Source: Sphingobacteriia bacterium
GTDB lineage: Bacteria; Bacteroidota; Bacteroidia; Chitinophagales; Chitinophagaceae
Length of the DNA: 54,938 nucleotides
Assembly: GCA_947452295.1 (NCBI GenBank)
Contig: CANGCK010000019.1
Span: 1 to 54,938 of the forward strand
Reading direction: 5' to 3'
The position numbers were made by a program, and so were the translations under genes. Under the pieces are notes generated by a model that worked only from the letters and a program-made list of their open reading frames with translations, was not told the DNA's origin and did no database searches. Below are positions 28,073-36,094 of this stretch, piece by piece. Each line of letters opens with the position of its first letter. The first letter of the stretch is position 1.

Positions 28073-28795
28073 TTAATCTTCGTCATCTAAAGTTAAAAGA
28101 TTGTCATATAATACTTTTTGCAATCTCCATCTATCATGTTCTTTTCTAAATAATAAGACTTTTGAGTCTTTATAATGAAATAAATGTCTAACGAAAGTAA
28201 TTACACACTGCGAATAGTTTTTAAAAAAGTAAGGGGTCGTTATTTCAACCATGTCTTTTTCAAGTAAATAAATTAATTCTATATTTTTTTTTGCTAAATT
28301 TTCTTTGAAAAAATAGTAATTAAGAATAGAATCTGGCACTTGATCATACTTCTTTTCATCAATAATTCTATTATATTTAAGATAATTGTTGTAGAAATAT
28401 GATTCATGAAACTGTATTAATGAATCATAATAGTAGATCGAGTCTATATTAACTAACAAACTATCTGCAATGAAATTATTGAAATTTAAATCGAGTGTAT
28501 AGTTTTTTAAACAAGTTAACAGCTGAGATTGCTCTGTTCTGTTTAACCCTATTGAGGTAGTATCTGATCGATTAAGTACTAATTCTAATCCATACACAAT
28601 TACCTTATTTCGTTTCAAGAAAGTAGTTGGCCTTACTTTATTGTTTATTTTACTTAAACCTGTAGAAGGTAAATATTCTTTAGTAAAATAGTTTAAAAAA
28701 TTGGATAGTTGGCTATCTTGTTCTTGTGCACTAGTTGAATTGCTTATAATGAGAAAAGACAGAATAATTGTACTATTTATTATAAGGAATTTCAT
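28073..28795 (-). CDS. Small secreted protein, relative of neighbours
   Basis: I chose the ATG at 28795, which gives a clean signal peptide (MKFLIINSTIILSFLIISNSTSAQ); an upstream ATG at 28828 would put 11 extra residues before it. The mature protein of about 215 residues is polar, with many Tyr and Asn. It ends FKNYSQCVITFVRHLFHYKDSKVLLFRKEHDRWRLQKVLYDN, matching the LFRK-x-x-x-x-W-x-x-x-K tail of the two flanking genes. No known domain was recognised. It is in a same-strand run with short gaps. Confidence 0.55.
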   Translation of the reverse strand: MKFLIINSTIILSFLIISNSTSAQEQDSQLSNFLNYFTKEYLPSTGLSKINNKVRPTTFLKRNKVIVYGLELVLNRSDTTSIGLNRTEQSQLLTCLKNYTLDLNFNNFIADSLLVNIDSIYYYDSLIQFHESYFYNNYLKYNRIIDEKKYDQVPDSILNYYFFKENLAKKNIELIYLLEKDMVEITTPYFFKNYSQCVITFVRHLFHYKDSKVLLFRKEHDRWRLQKVLYDNLLTLDDED

Positions 28796-28859
28796 GAAAT
28801 ACACATGTTGTTTAATTTTTATTATCAAATTGGATTATTTTTATACCTACTTACTTTAG

Positions 28860-29399
28860 TTAATTAGCCATCTCGTATACTTTCTCGGATTGTAGCTGCC
28901 ACTTGCCATTTTTTAGTTCTAAAACCATAATGGCAGAAAATATAGACTTTATGCCAACGCCGGTATAAGAATAATCAATGTAAAATATATTCTTCTTATT
29001 ATTGATGTAAGCCTCATTAATAAAAACTGTCCCTAATACATTAAATTCTTTGGTAGTTAAAATGGTTGAATCTTGGCTAATTTGTTTTGTGGTAATTAAG
29101 TAATTAATTTCTTCATTTGTTAACTTGCAAAGCGCTAAATCTTCTGCCTTTGGATATATCTTTTTAATATTAGCTAGCCTTGAATCGATAAATATTTTTT
29201 CACTTGATAGCAAAATGATATTAGGTAAATTATTATCTTTTTTACTAAATGGATCACCAAGTAGTTTACCTGAGTCTAACACATCCGCGTCATTGCTCAA
29301 TTCAAATATCCATTGAATAAATGGTGACTGTGCCAATTTTTGTTTGTTGGAGCATTGCAATCCAATATGGAATAGTAGTATTAATAATAAATATCTCAT
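28860..29399 (-). CDS. Small secreted protein, relative of neighbours
   Basis: The 179-residue protein starts MRYLLLILLFHIGLQCSNK, a hydrophobic signal with a Cys at 16 that could be a weak lipobox (GLQC). The C-terminus YINNKKNIFYIDYSYTG... IMVLELKNGKWQLQSEKVYEMAN fits the same tail pattern as the next two genes downstream. It overlaps the 3' end of the HExxH gene by 98 bases in another frame, so the two are coupled or one of them has been altered. Function unknown; position directly after a putative protease suggests a partner or protective role, by inference only. Confidence 0.55.
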   Translation of the reverse strand: MRYLLLILLFHIGLQCSNKQKLAQSPFIQWIFELSNDADVLDSGKLLGDPFSKKDNNLPNIILLSSEKIFIDSRLANIKKIYPKAEDLALCKLTNEEINYLITTKQISQDSTILTTKEFNVLGTVFINEAYINNKKNIFYIDYSYTGVGIKSIFSAIMVLELKNGKWQLQSEKVYEMAN

Positions 29400-30462
29400 T
29401 GGTAAGTTTATTGATTTTTTTCAACAAATAAAACCCTGCCATTTCAGGACTGTCAATATATTTGCCATATACAACAGTTTCCCATCCATTTCCAAATTCA
29501 AATCTTTTTTCATTAAATCCGTTTAGATTATTTGCATAATGCACTGTTTCGTGTAACACAGATATAAATAAGAATAGGCTTAACGTCTGATCTAAAACTG
29601 CATTTGTTGTTTTTTCATATTCTTCAACTAATGATTTGTCTATAAATATTTCATCCGGATTTGTAGGATCAAAATGGCCATATCGATCTTTATAAGCAGA
29701 ATTGTTTTCATTTTGAACAATAATTTCAGCACCCTTGCCAAATTGAAGCATGTTATATAGCGCTAAATCCCCCTTTGAATCTTTTGAAAAATGACCATAA
29801 GATTTAAGTGCATTTAATATTATTGGGTCTTTTAAAGCTCTAGAATACAATGAATTTACAAGAGCATAAAATTTGGGGTATAATTTTTTATAATTACTAT
29901 TCATAGGAAATTTATGCAACATAGAAATTTCTAAGGTCTTATTAGGACTTCCACCACCACCACCCCAACCCCCAAATATAGGTTCATCGAACTGTATTAT
30001 TCGTACCACTTCGGGAGTAAAAACGAAACTATAACTACACTGAGTATTAGAAATGCCAAAAGAGCCATCTCCTTCTGTCCATGTATAATACCAACAACTA
30101 TAAGACACACTCCAAAAAAGTGCTTTTACCCTATTCCTATCAATAGTTGATAAAGAACTATTATTTGATTGCGTTAATAATTTTTCTTCAGCAGTTTTGA
30201 AAATTCCTTTTAAGGATTGTTTTGTAAATATGCTAGCTTCTTTATTTCCATGTTCTGGTAATTTAGACTGAGGATCGTTTTTATTGATAATTTTAAAAGT
30301 ATAACCGTTTGTCCCGTTCTGATAAGCTAATAACAATCCATTGACAGTATTATTATTACTATCGGTTAAAGGAATAAAATGGGTTTGGTACCCGTTGGAA
30401 TTATTGAACGACATAGTATTGTCCCATCGGGGAAAGCCATATTTTTGAATGATGTTATTCAC
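29302..30462 (-). CDS. HExxH-motif putative metallopeptidase-like protein, 5' end probably damaged
   Basis: The protein carries LFISVLHETVHYANN near residue 303, an HExxH zinc-protease motif, followed by FGNGWETVVYGKYIDSPEMAGFY, where a Glu could be the third ligand. The N-terminal part, NNIIQKYGFPRWDN... SNNNTVNGLLLAYQ, is of the kind seen in Bacteroidota lipoproteins of unknown function. The only usable start is GTG at 30462. Yet the frame stays open and protein-like upstream to 30615 (KYEWIDTIIAQIKSIDNEYKFVNNII) with no ATG, then meets TGA. Just before that stop, fragments in neighbouring frames resemble a lipoprotein signal. The gene may therefore be a recent pseudogene or have a frameshift. 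The C-terminus overlaps the next gene by 98 bases. Confidence 0.55.
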   Translation of the reverse strand: MNNIIQKYGFPRWDNTMSFNNSNGYQTHFIPLTDSNNNTVNGLLLAYQNGTNGYTFKIINKNDPQSKLPEHGNKEASIFTKQSLKGIFKTAEEKLLTQSNNSSLSTIDRNRVKALFWSVSYSCWYYTWTEGDGSFGISNTQCSYSFVFTPEVVRIIQFDEPIFGGWGGGGGSPNKTLEISMLHKFPMNSNYKKLYPKFYALVNSLYSRALKDPIILNALKSYGHFSKDSKGDLALYNMLQFGKGAEIIVQNENNSAYKDRYGHFDPTNPDEIFIDKSLVEEYEKTTNAVLDQTLSLFLFISVLHETVHYANNLNGFNEKRFEFGNGWETVVYGKYIDSPEMAGFYLLKKINKLTNEIFIINTTIPYWIAMLQQTKIGTVTIYSMDI

Positions 30463-31074
30463 AAATTTATACTCATTGTCTATGCTTTTTATTTGTGCAA
30501 TGATGGTATCTATCCACTCGTATTTTTCTAAAGTGTTGTTTTCTTTTAAAGATGAGGATCTTTCAAAAAAACGTTCATTTTGGAAGTAAGTCTCTTTTAG
30601 ATTATTTATGTTTTTTCAACAACTTTGCAATAAAAATATACAGCCTGTTTACAATAGAAAAAATGGATTCTTAAAGAAATTTATACTTCGCATGAACATT
30701 ATTTACATTTTGATTAATAAATATATATACTAAAATCATTAAAAAGCAATAACGCATATGAAAATATAAATGAATTGGCGGTTTGATCCGCTTTTGAAAC
30801 GAATTTCAAAAGATAATAAAATGCAATGCGGAAGTAGTAAACGAGAATTAGGACTGTATAGTTATGTAGGAATACGCTAAAATATATACGCAGTATGTAT
30901 TTACGGTAAGATGGATTACCGGTACACATTAAAGTTGGTCAAAATTGATTAATGAATTAAAAACCTATTGGAGTGTAGATGGTGCAGCAGCGAAAGAAAT
31001 GCTGTGCGTGTAGGATAAAAAATGCAGCTAAAGCGCAGCGCTGCTAAAATAAAATAATCAGGTATTTTTAAAAA
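30463..31074. other. Gene-poor region between the HExxH gene and mdh
   Basis: The first 153 bases appear to be the missing N-terminal coding part of the HExxH gene. From 30616 I find no convincing gene. A 36-codon plus-strand frame at 30770-30880 (MNWRFDPLLKRISKDNK...) is unverified, as is a 71-codon minus-strand frame across it. A hairpin lies at 30791-30812. Repeated GCAGC and GCTGC words near 30990-31055 can pair. The region might hold a small RNA or decayed genes. Confidence 0.35.
30791..30812. repeat. Perfect 9-bp hairpin with CGAA loop
   Basis: CTTTTGAAA and TTTCAAAAG are exact complements around the loop CGAA. A smaller GCGG/CCGC hairpin lies immediately 5' of it. No T tract follows, so it is not a typical terminator. 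Confidence 0.45.
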
Positions 31075-31101
31075 GTAGAGACGCGATGTTCGCGTCTCTA
31101 C
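31075..31101 (-). terminator. Terminator of mdh, perfect 12-bp stem
   Basis: GTAGAGACGCGA and TCGCGTCTCTAC are exact complements around TGT. On the minus strand five T residues follow. It lies 10 bases past the mdh stop codon. The core GTAGAGACGCG also resembles a palindromic word I recall as frequent in intergenic DNA of several phyla, so it may be a captured repeat. Confidence 0.75.
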
Positions 31102-31110
31102 GAGAGAAAA

Positions 31111-32040
31111 TTACAATGTTTTCAATACATCGTTCATGTTTCTAACAGCATCTGCACTTTTGTTAAATGCAGCTTGCTCTTCTTCATTCAATTTAATATC
31201 AATGATTTTTTCCCAGCCATTTTTGCCAATGGTTACAGGAACGCCTAAGCAAATATCTTTTTGTCCGTATTCTCCGTCAAGACTAACGCAACAAGTAAAT
31301 AATTTCTTCTGGTCGCGTACAATGCTTTCTACCAAAGCAGCTCCGGCAGCACCGGGTGCATACCAGGCTGAAGTGCCAATTAATTTAGTAAGGGTTGCAC
31401 CACCTACCATGGTATCGTTCACAATTTGTTGTTGTTGATCGGCAGTTAAGAAGTCTGTAACAGGAGCACTGTTCCAGGTTGCGTGGCGTATAAGTGGTAT
31501 CATGGTGGTATCTCCATGTCCGCCTACTACTACTGCATTTAAATCGGCAGGGCTGCAACCAAGGTGTTGACTCAATTGATATTTAAAGCGGCTGCTGTCT
31601 AATGTGCCGCCCATTCCGATAATGCGGTTTTTAGGTAATCCGGTAGCAGTCAATGCCAAATAGGTCATGGTATCCATTGGATTACTAATCACAATGATAA
31701 TGGCGTTAGGAGAGTGCTTTAATATATTTTCACATACACCTTTCACAATACCGGCATTAGTGCCAATTAATTCTTCTCTGGTCATTCCGGGTTTGCGTGG
31801 TAAGCCTGAAGTAATTACTACTACATCACTACCTGCAGTTTTAGCATAGTCGTTGGTGCTGCCAGTAATTTTGGTATCAAAACCCAACAGCGCAGCGGTT
31901 TGCATCATATCTTGTGCTTTACCTTCTGCAAAACCTTCTTTAATATCTAACAATACTAATTCCGTACATAATTCCCTACGGGCAATATTATCGGCACATG
32001 TTGCTCCAACTGCACCGGCACCAACTACTGTAACTTTCAT
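31111..32040 (-). CDS. mdh: Malate dehydrogenase
   Basis: The 309-residue protein starts MKVTVVGAGAVGATCADNIA, the NAD-binding glycine motif. It contains the mobile loop with substrate Arg residues (GLPRKPGMTREELIGTNAGI, ~80-100), ISNPMDTMTYLA, and the catalytic His in VVGGHGDTTMIPL near residue 174. The length and the loop sequence fit the LDH-like MDH group common in Bacteroidota. It interconverts malate and oxaloacetate in the TCA cycle. A likely promoter sits about 30 bases upstream, so it can be expressed independently of mlaF. Confidence 0.95.
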   Translation of the reverse strand: MKVTVVGAGAVGATCADNIARRELCTELVLLDIKEGFAEGKAQDMMQTAALLGFDTKITGSTNDYAKTAGSDVVVITSGLPRKPGMTREELIGTNAGIVKGVCENILKHSPNAIIIVISNPMDTMTYLALTATGLPKNRIIGMGGTLDSSRFKYQLSQHLGCSPADLNAVVVGGHGDTTMIPLIRHATWNSAPVTDFLTADQQQQIVNDTMVGGATLTKLIGTSAWYAPGAAGAALVESIVRDQKKLFTCCVSLDGEYGQKDICLGVPVTIGKNGWEKIIDIKLNEEEQAAFNKSADAVRNMNDVLKTL

Positions 32041-32069
32041 AACAATATGTTTAAAGATTAAATTTTGTG

Positions 32070-32077
32070 CAAAGTTA
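32070..32077 (-). promoter_or_regulatory. Predicted mdh promoter -7 element
   Basis: On the minus strand this is TAACTTTG, an exact match to TAnnTTTG, 29 bases before the mdh ATG. A TTG lies 14 bases further upstream, closer than the usual spacing, so the -33 assignment is uncertain. Confidence 0.4.
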
Positions 32078-32121
32078 AGCGTAAACTGTTACAATTAGCA
32101 GGTAAAAATAGGGTCGTGGGT

Positions 32122-32907
32122 TTAATAAATTGTTTTGCCCTTGGCTGCTTCTATCATTCGCATTTCTTTGGCATCTTGCAAAAACTCAGAGGCAAAAATA
32201 AAGTTATTGAGGAGTTCGTCTTTACTAAAAATAATGTCTTTATTGGTGCCTTCCCATTGCTTTTTCCCTTGGTGTAAATACACAATATGATCGCCAATTT
32301 CCATTACACTGTTCATGTCGTGGGTAATTACAATGGTCGTAATGTTATACTCTTCAGTTATTTCTTTAATGAGTTTGTCTATCACCAAAGAGGTTTGTGG
32401 GTCTAGTCCAGAATTGGGCTCATCACAAAAAAGGTATTGAGGATTTAAAACGATTGATCGGGCAATTCCTACTCTTTTTTTCATCCCCCCACTAATTTCA
32501 GAAGGGTATCTTTTATGTGCTTCCGTTAAATTTACCCGATCTAAAACTTGTGCTGCTCTTTTCTTTTTTTCAGCATACCTTAAATTGGTAAACATATTTA
32601 AAGGGAAAAGGATATTTTCTTCTACAGTCATCGAATCAAATAAAGCACTTCCTTGAAAAAGCATACCAATTTTTTGGCGAAGTATTTTACGCTCTTTTTT
32701 ATCCATTGTAACAATATCGGCTCCATCATATTCAATAGTGCCTGTTTCTGGTTGAAATAGGCCCACCATACATTTGGTGAGTACTGTTTTACCGCTACCA
32801 CTTGCGCCAATAATTAAGTTACATTTGCCGGTTTCCATAACGGCACTTACATTATTTAGAATGCCCCTGCCTTCAAAACTCTTTTGTATATTGTTGATTT
32901 CAATCAT
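32122..32907 (-). CDS. mlaF: ABC transporter ATPase of the Mla lipid-transport system
   Basis: The 261-residue ATPase has Walker A GASGSGKTVLTK near residue 34, Q-loop MLFQGSALFDSMTVEENILFPL (diagnostic of the MlaF group), signature ISGGMKKRVGIARSIVL, Walker B YLFCDEPNSGLDP, and H-loop VITHDMNSV. The C-terminal tail (LLNNFIFASEFLQDAKEM) is short. It should drive retrograde or anterograde phospholipid transport with MlaE and Mce-type MlaD partners at the inner membrane. The permease MlaE is encoded 12 kb away on the other strand. No MCE-domain protein is in this window. The gene follows lysA by 25 bases. Confidence 0.9.
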   Translation of the reverse strand: MIEINNIQKSFEGRGILNNVSAVMETGKCNLIIGASGSGKTVLTKCMVGLFQPETGTIEYDGADIVTMDKKERKILRQKIGMLFQGSALFDSMTVEENILFPLNMFTNLRYAEKKKRAAQVLDRVNLTEAHKRYPSEISGGMKKRVGIARSIVLNPQYLFCDEPNSGLDPQTSLVIDKLIKEITEEYNITTIVITHDMNSVMEIGDHIVYLHQGKKQWEGTNKDIIFSKDELLNNFIFASEFLQDAKEMRMIEAAKGKTIY

Positions 32908-32932
32908 TCGTATGCAAACTACTAATTAGTGT

Positions 32933-34147
32933 TTAAACAAGCTCTATTTGGTTTCTTAATAAATCGTCAAAAACATCTCTTTTGCGAATTAAAAAAGCTT
33001 CGCCATCTTTTAACATTACCTGAGCGGGTAAAAAACGGGAATTATAGTTGCTGCCCATCTCAAAACCATAAGCGCCGGCGTTGTCGAATACCAATAAATC
33101 ACCTTCCCTTACTTCATTAAGTGGTCTATTCCATGCAAAAGTATCTGTTTCACAAATATTGCCGGTTACAGCATATTCTTTAACAGGTCCATCGGGATTG
33201 CTGATGTTTCTAATACGATGGTAAGCTTCATAAAACATAGGGCGAATTAAGTGATTAAATCCGCTGTTGATACCGGCAAAAGTGGCTGCTGCGTTGTTTT
33301 TCAATACATTTACTTGTGTGATGAAACTGCCACACTCGCTTACTAAAAATTTACCCGGTTCAAACCAAACTTGAAAATTTTTATGGTAGGTATGGGTTAG
33401 TTTTTCTACCGCTTCTTTCACTTTAGTGCCAAGCAGGGCAATATCAGTTCCAATTTCATGCTCTTTGTAGGGCACTTTAAATCCACCTCCCAGGTCTAAG
33501 AATTTTATTTCCGGAAAATGGGGAACCAGGTCAAAGAAAATATCTGCTACTTTCATAAATACATCCACATCTTTAATTTCGCTACCTGTATGTATATGTA
33601 AGCCCGCTATGTAGATGTTGTATTGTTGAATTATCGCAAGTAACTCATCGAGCTGTTCGAGCGGAATGCCAAACTTACTTTTTTCGTGACCAGTTGAAAT
33701 TTTAAGGTTACCGCCAGCCATTATATTGGGTCGAATACGGAGGCCAACAGGATAACTGTGGCCATATTTTTCACCAAATTTTTTGAGGTTAGAAAGGCTG
33801 TCGATATTGATGTTAATACCTAATTCAACAGCGGTCTCAATCTCATCAAATGCAATACCATTGCTGGTATACAATATATTTTTCGGTTCAAATCCGGCAC
33901 GAATTGCTAAAAGCGCTTCATTAATTGAACTGCAATCGATGTTACAACCCAAAGTGCGCACATGTTTTAATATATTGATATTGGTTAATGCTTTGCAAGC
34001 AAAGAAAAAACGAGTATTGGCAGGTTCGAAAGCGGTAAGTAATTGTTGGTATTGAGCAGTAATTTTATTGGCATTGTACACGTACAATGGGGTGCCAAAG
34101 CTGGCAGCTAAATCTGTCAGTTGTTTGTTGCTGGTTTTACTGTGCAT
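32933..34147 (-). CDS. lysA: Diaminopimelate decarboxylase
   Basis: The 404-residue protein has the alanine-racemase-type TIM barrel with PLP lysine in RFFFACKALTNINILKHV near residue 50, HTGSEIKDVDVF near 182, and LDLGGGFKVPYKE near 220. The C-terminal beta domain contains EPGKFLVSECGSF and GNICETDTFAWNRPL, supplying the active-site Cys and Asp-type residues. It makes L-lysine from meso-diaminopimelate, the last step of lysine synthesis. It lies between scpB and mlaF with gaps of 21 and 25 bases, so it is likely part of an atpG-scpB-lysA-mlaF transcript. Confidence 0.93.
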   Translation of the reverse strand: MHSKTSNKQLTDLAASFGTPLYVYNANKITAQYQQLLTAFEPANTRFFFACKALTNINILKHVRTLGCNIDCSSINEALLAIRAGFEPKNILYTSNGIAFDEIETAVELGININIDSLSNLKKFGEKYGHSYPVGLRIRPNIMAGGNLKISTGHEKSKFGIPLEQLDELLAIIQQYNIYIAGLHIHTGSEIKDVDVFMKVADIFFDLVPHFPEIKFLDLGGGFKVPYKEHEIGTDIALLGTKVKEAVEKLTHTYHKNFQVWFEPGKFLVSECGSFITQVNVLKNNAAATFAGINSGFNHLIRPMFYEAYHRIRNISNPDGPVKEYAVTGNICETDTFAWNRPLNEVREGDLLVFDNAGAYGFEMGSNYNSRFLPAQVMLKDGEAFLIRKRDVFDDLLRNQIELV

Positions 34148-34168
34148 GGTATTGATTATTGTTCAACC

Positions 34169-34990
34169 TTAAGCTGGATTGTTTCCTTCGGCTGTTGCAT
34201 CATTTTCATCAGAAGGAGCGTCAGCCTGGTCAATATTTTCGGGGTCGATGTTATCGCCACCTGTTGGTACCGATTCATTTTCAACCGAAGCAGCTGCTTC
34301 GTCTTCATAAGCCATTATTTCTGCTTCTAGTGCATTGTGTTCGGCAATATTTTCTTCTTCTTCAATAGTGGTAGCTATGGCATTTGCTACCGGTTGGTCG
34401 GTAAAGTCTTCTGGTTTAATAATTGTACCTTCTACTATTTGTTCGGCAAGTACCTCTTTTATTTTAGGGAGATCGGCTGTATTATTGATGCCAAAGTAGT
34501 CCATAAAAGTTTTAGAAGTGGCGTATACCAGTGGTTTGCCGGGAAGTAATTCATTTCTTCCGCTGATGAGTACCAACTCTTTTTCCAATAGTTTCTGGAT
34601 GCTGTAATCGGTATTCACCCCTCTTATGGCTTCAATTTCACCTTTTGTAATTGGCTGTTTGTAAGCAATGATGGCAAGGGTTTCTAAAGCTGCGTTGGAC
34701 AAGCGTTTTAAATATTTATCGCCGTTCAGCTGTGCTATTGTTTTATGAAAGTCTTTCTTCGTAAGAAACTGCCATCCACCACCGCTTTCTCTTACTTCAA
34801 AAGGGTAAAATTCTGAATTGTATTTTTCTATAATGCCTTCTACGGCAGATTCAATTTGGTCTAATGAAACACGTTCTTCTAAAAAAGCAAAACTGTTGTT
34901 AATCAGTTCCACAATATCTAAGGAAGTAAGTGGCTTTTCGCTTGCGAAAATAAGTACTTCAATATGTGGTATAATTTCGCTAAGTTCCAT
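34169..34990 (-). CDS. scpB: SMC-ScpAB condensin subunit ScpB
   Basis: Residues 1-185 form the two winged-helix domains of ScpB: SEIIPHIEVLIFASEKPLTSLDIVELI, then YEVRESGGGWQFLTKKDFHKTIAQL-type sequence, and LSNAALETLAIIAYKQPITKGEIEAIRGVNTDYSIQKLLEKELV, the family hallmark. From about residue 190 it ends in a long acidic, low-complexity tail (Glu/Asp/Ala-rich), an add-on seen in many Bacteroidota ScpB proteins. With SMC and ScpA it organises the chromosome. Its presence shows the cell has an SMC condensin in addition to JetABC. Confidence 0.92.
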   Translation of the reverse strand: MELSEIIPHIEVLIFASEKPLTSLDIVELINNSFAFLEERVSLDQIESAVEGIIEKYNSEFYPFEVRESGGGWQFLTKKDFHKTIAQLNGDKYLKRLSNAALETLAIIAYKQPITKGEIEAIRGVNTDYSIQKLLEKELVLISGRNELLPGKPLVYATSKTFMDYFGINNTADLPKIKEVLAEQIVEGTIIKPEDFTDQPVANAIATTIEEEENIAEHNALEAEIMAYEDEAAASVENESVPTGGDNIDPENIDQADAPSDENDATAEGNNPA

Positions 34991-35028
34991 AGTACAGTTT
35001 AAAATTCAAAGTTGAATGCTTGTAAGAA

Positions 35029-35910
35029 TTATCCTTGTAACGCAGCTGCTCCACTAACAATTTCAGTTAATTCAGTAGTAATAGCAGCCTGACGGGCTCT
35101 ATTGTAACTGATTTTTAATGATTTCAGCAATTCGTTGGCGTTTTCACTGGCTTTATCCATTGCAGTCATACGTGCGCCATGTTCGCTGGCATTACCGTCT
35201 AATACTGCTTTGAATAATTGTGTGTTTAAAATTTTAGGCATCAATTCAGCAATCAATTGTTCTTTTGCTGGTTCAAAAATAAAATCGGCTTTTTTATTGC
35301 CGGTAGCTTTTGCTACTTTAGGGATGGGTAAAAACTGTTCTGCAGTAAATGCTTGTGTAGCGGCATTTTTAAATTCACTGTAAATGATTTCTACTGCATC
35401 AAATTCTTTATTTTCAAATGCTTTCATAGCAGCTTGTGCAGCTGCTTGTACCGCTTCGAAGTTTAAATTGAGGTACAAATCCTTATAGGTGTCGTTGGTT
35501 TTAAATCCAGCTCTCGTTAATCCTTCATATCCTTTTTTGCCGATGTTCCAAATCGCTACATTCCCTTTTTTCCATTGCGCTTCATATTTTTCAGCTACAG
35601 TGGCTTTTGCCAATTTGATTAAGTTGGCATTATAACCTCCACACAATCCTCTATCGCTGGTAACCACAATCAACAATACTTTCTCTATTGTTCTTTCTTC
35701 GGCCAGTGCCAATGTTGTTCCTCCTTCAATGCTGCTAACAATATTGCTGAGCATCTCTTGTAATTTCTTGGCATAGGGACGCATTTGAGTAATTGAATCT
35801 TGTGCACGACGAAGTTTTGCGGCACTCACCATTTTCATCGCTTTGGTAATTTGCTGCGTACTTTGCACACTCTTAATCCTATTTCTTACTTCTTTTAATT
35901 GTCCGGCCAT
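35029..35910 (-). CDS. atpG: F1F0 ATP synthase gamma subunit
   Basis: The 293-residue protein starts MAGQLKEVRNRIKSVQSTQQITKAMKMVSAAKLRRAQ and ends SYNRARQAAITTELTEIVSGAAAL, the two coiled-coil helices that form the rotor shaft. The Rossmann-like middle has IVVTSDRGLCGGYNANLI. It is full length. In most genomes atpG directly follows atpA; here no other atp gene is adjacent. A predicted promoter sits about 150 bases upstream, and AAAATTCA-type repeats fill the leader, so atpG appears to have its own transcription start. Confidence 0.95.
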   Translation of the reverse strand: MAGQLKEVRNRIKSVQSTQQITKAMKMVSAAKLRRAQDSITQMRPYAKKLQEMLSNIVSSIEGGTTLALAEERTIEKVLLIVVTSDRGLCGGYNANLIKLAKATVAEKYEAQWKKGNVAIWNIGKKGYEGLTRAGFKTNDTYKDLYLNLNFEAVQAAAQAAMKAFENKEFDAVEIIYSEFKNAATQAFTAEQFLPIPKVAKATGNKKADFIFEPAKEQLIAELMPKILNTQLFKAVLDGNASEHGARMTAMDKASENANELLKSLKISYNRARQAAITTELTEIVSGAAALQG

Positions 35911-35915
35911 AATAA

Positions 35916-35986
35916 GTCAAAATTCAAAATTAAAAATTCAAAAGTCAAAACCTATTGAAAATTCAAAATTCAAAAGTCAAAAAAAA
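35916..35986. repeat. AAAATTCA/AAAGTCA repeat cluster in the atpG leader
   Basis: At least five copies of AAAATTCA and three of AAAAGTCA lie in tandem directly upstream of the atpG start codon. Related words in reverse orientation follow near 36022-36048. One internal CAAAATTA could mimic a minus-strand -7 element. Confidence 0.6.
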
Positions 35987-36063
35987 TAAGTAAATCTGTA
36001 AATTCGGTAATTGATTTTTACTTTTTACTTTTGAATTTTTACTTTCAAACCGGTTTCGGGTTG

Positions 36064-36094
36064 CAAAAGTAACTTAAAGGCATATAAATTCCAA
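36064..36094 (-). promoter_or_regulatory. Predicted atpG promoter
   Basis: On the minus strand this reads TTG, 20 bases, then TACTTTTG, matching the Bacteroidota consensus. It lies just past the stop of the upstream gene and gives atpG a leader of roughly 150 bases. Confidence 0.45.

Noticed and set aside
30770..30880. 36-codon plus-strand frame (MNWRFDPLLKRISKDNK...)
   Set aside because: It looks somewhat protein-like, but there is no supporting context and the hairpin at 30791-30812 lies inside it. Left as a note within the gap description.
30714..30929. 71-codon minus-strand frame in the gap before mdh
   Set aside because: Composition is dominated by Tyr, Phe, Ile and Leu, as expected of an A+T-rich antisense frame; no signal or domain is visible.
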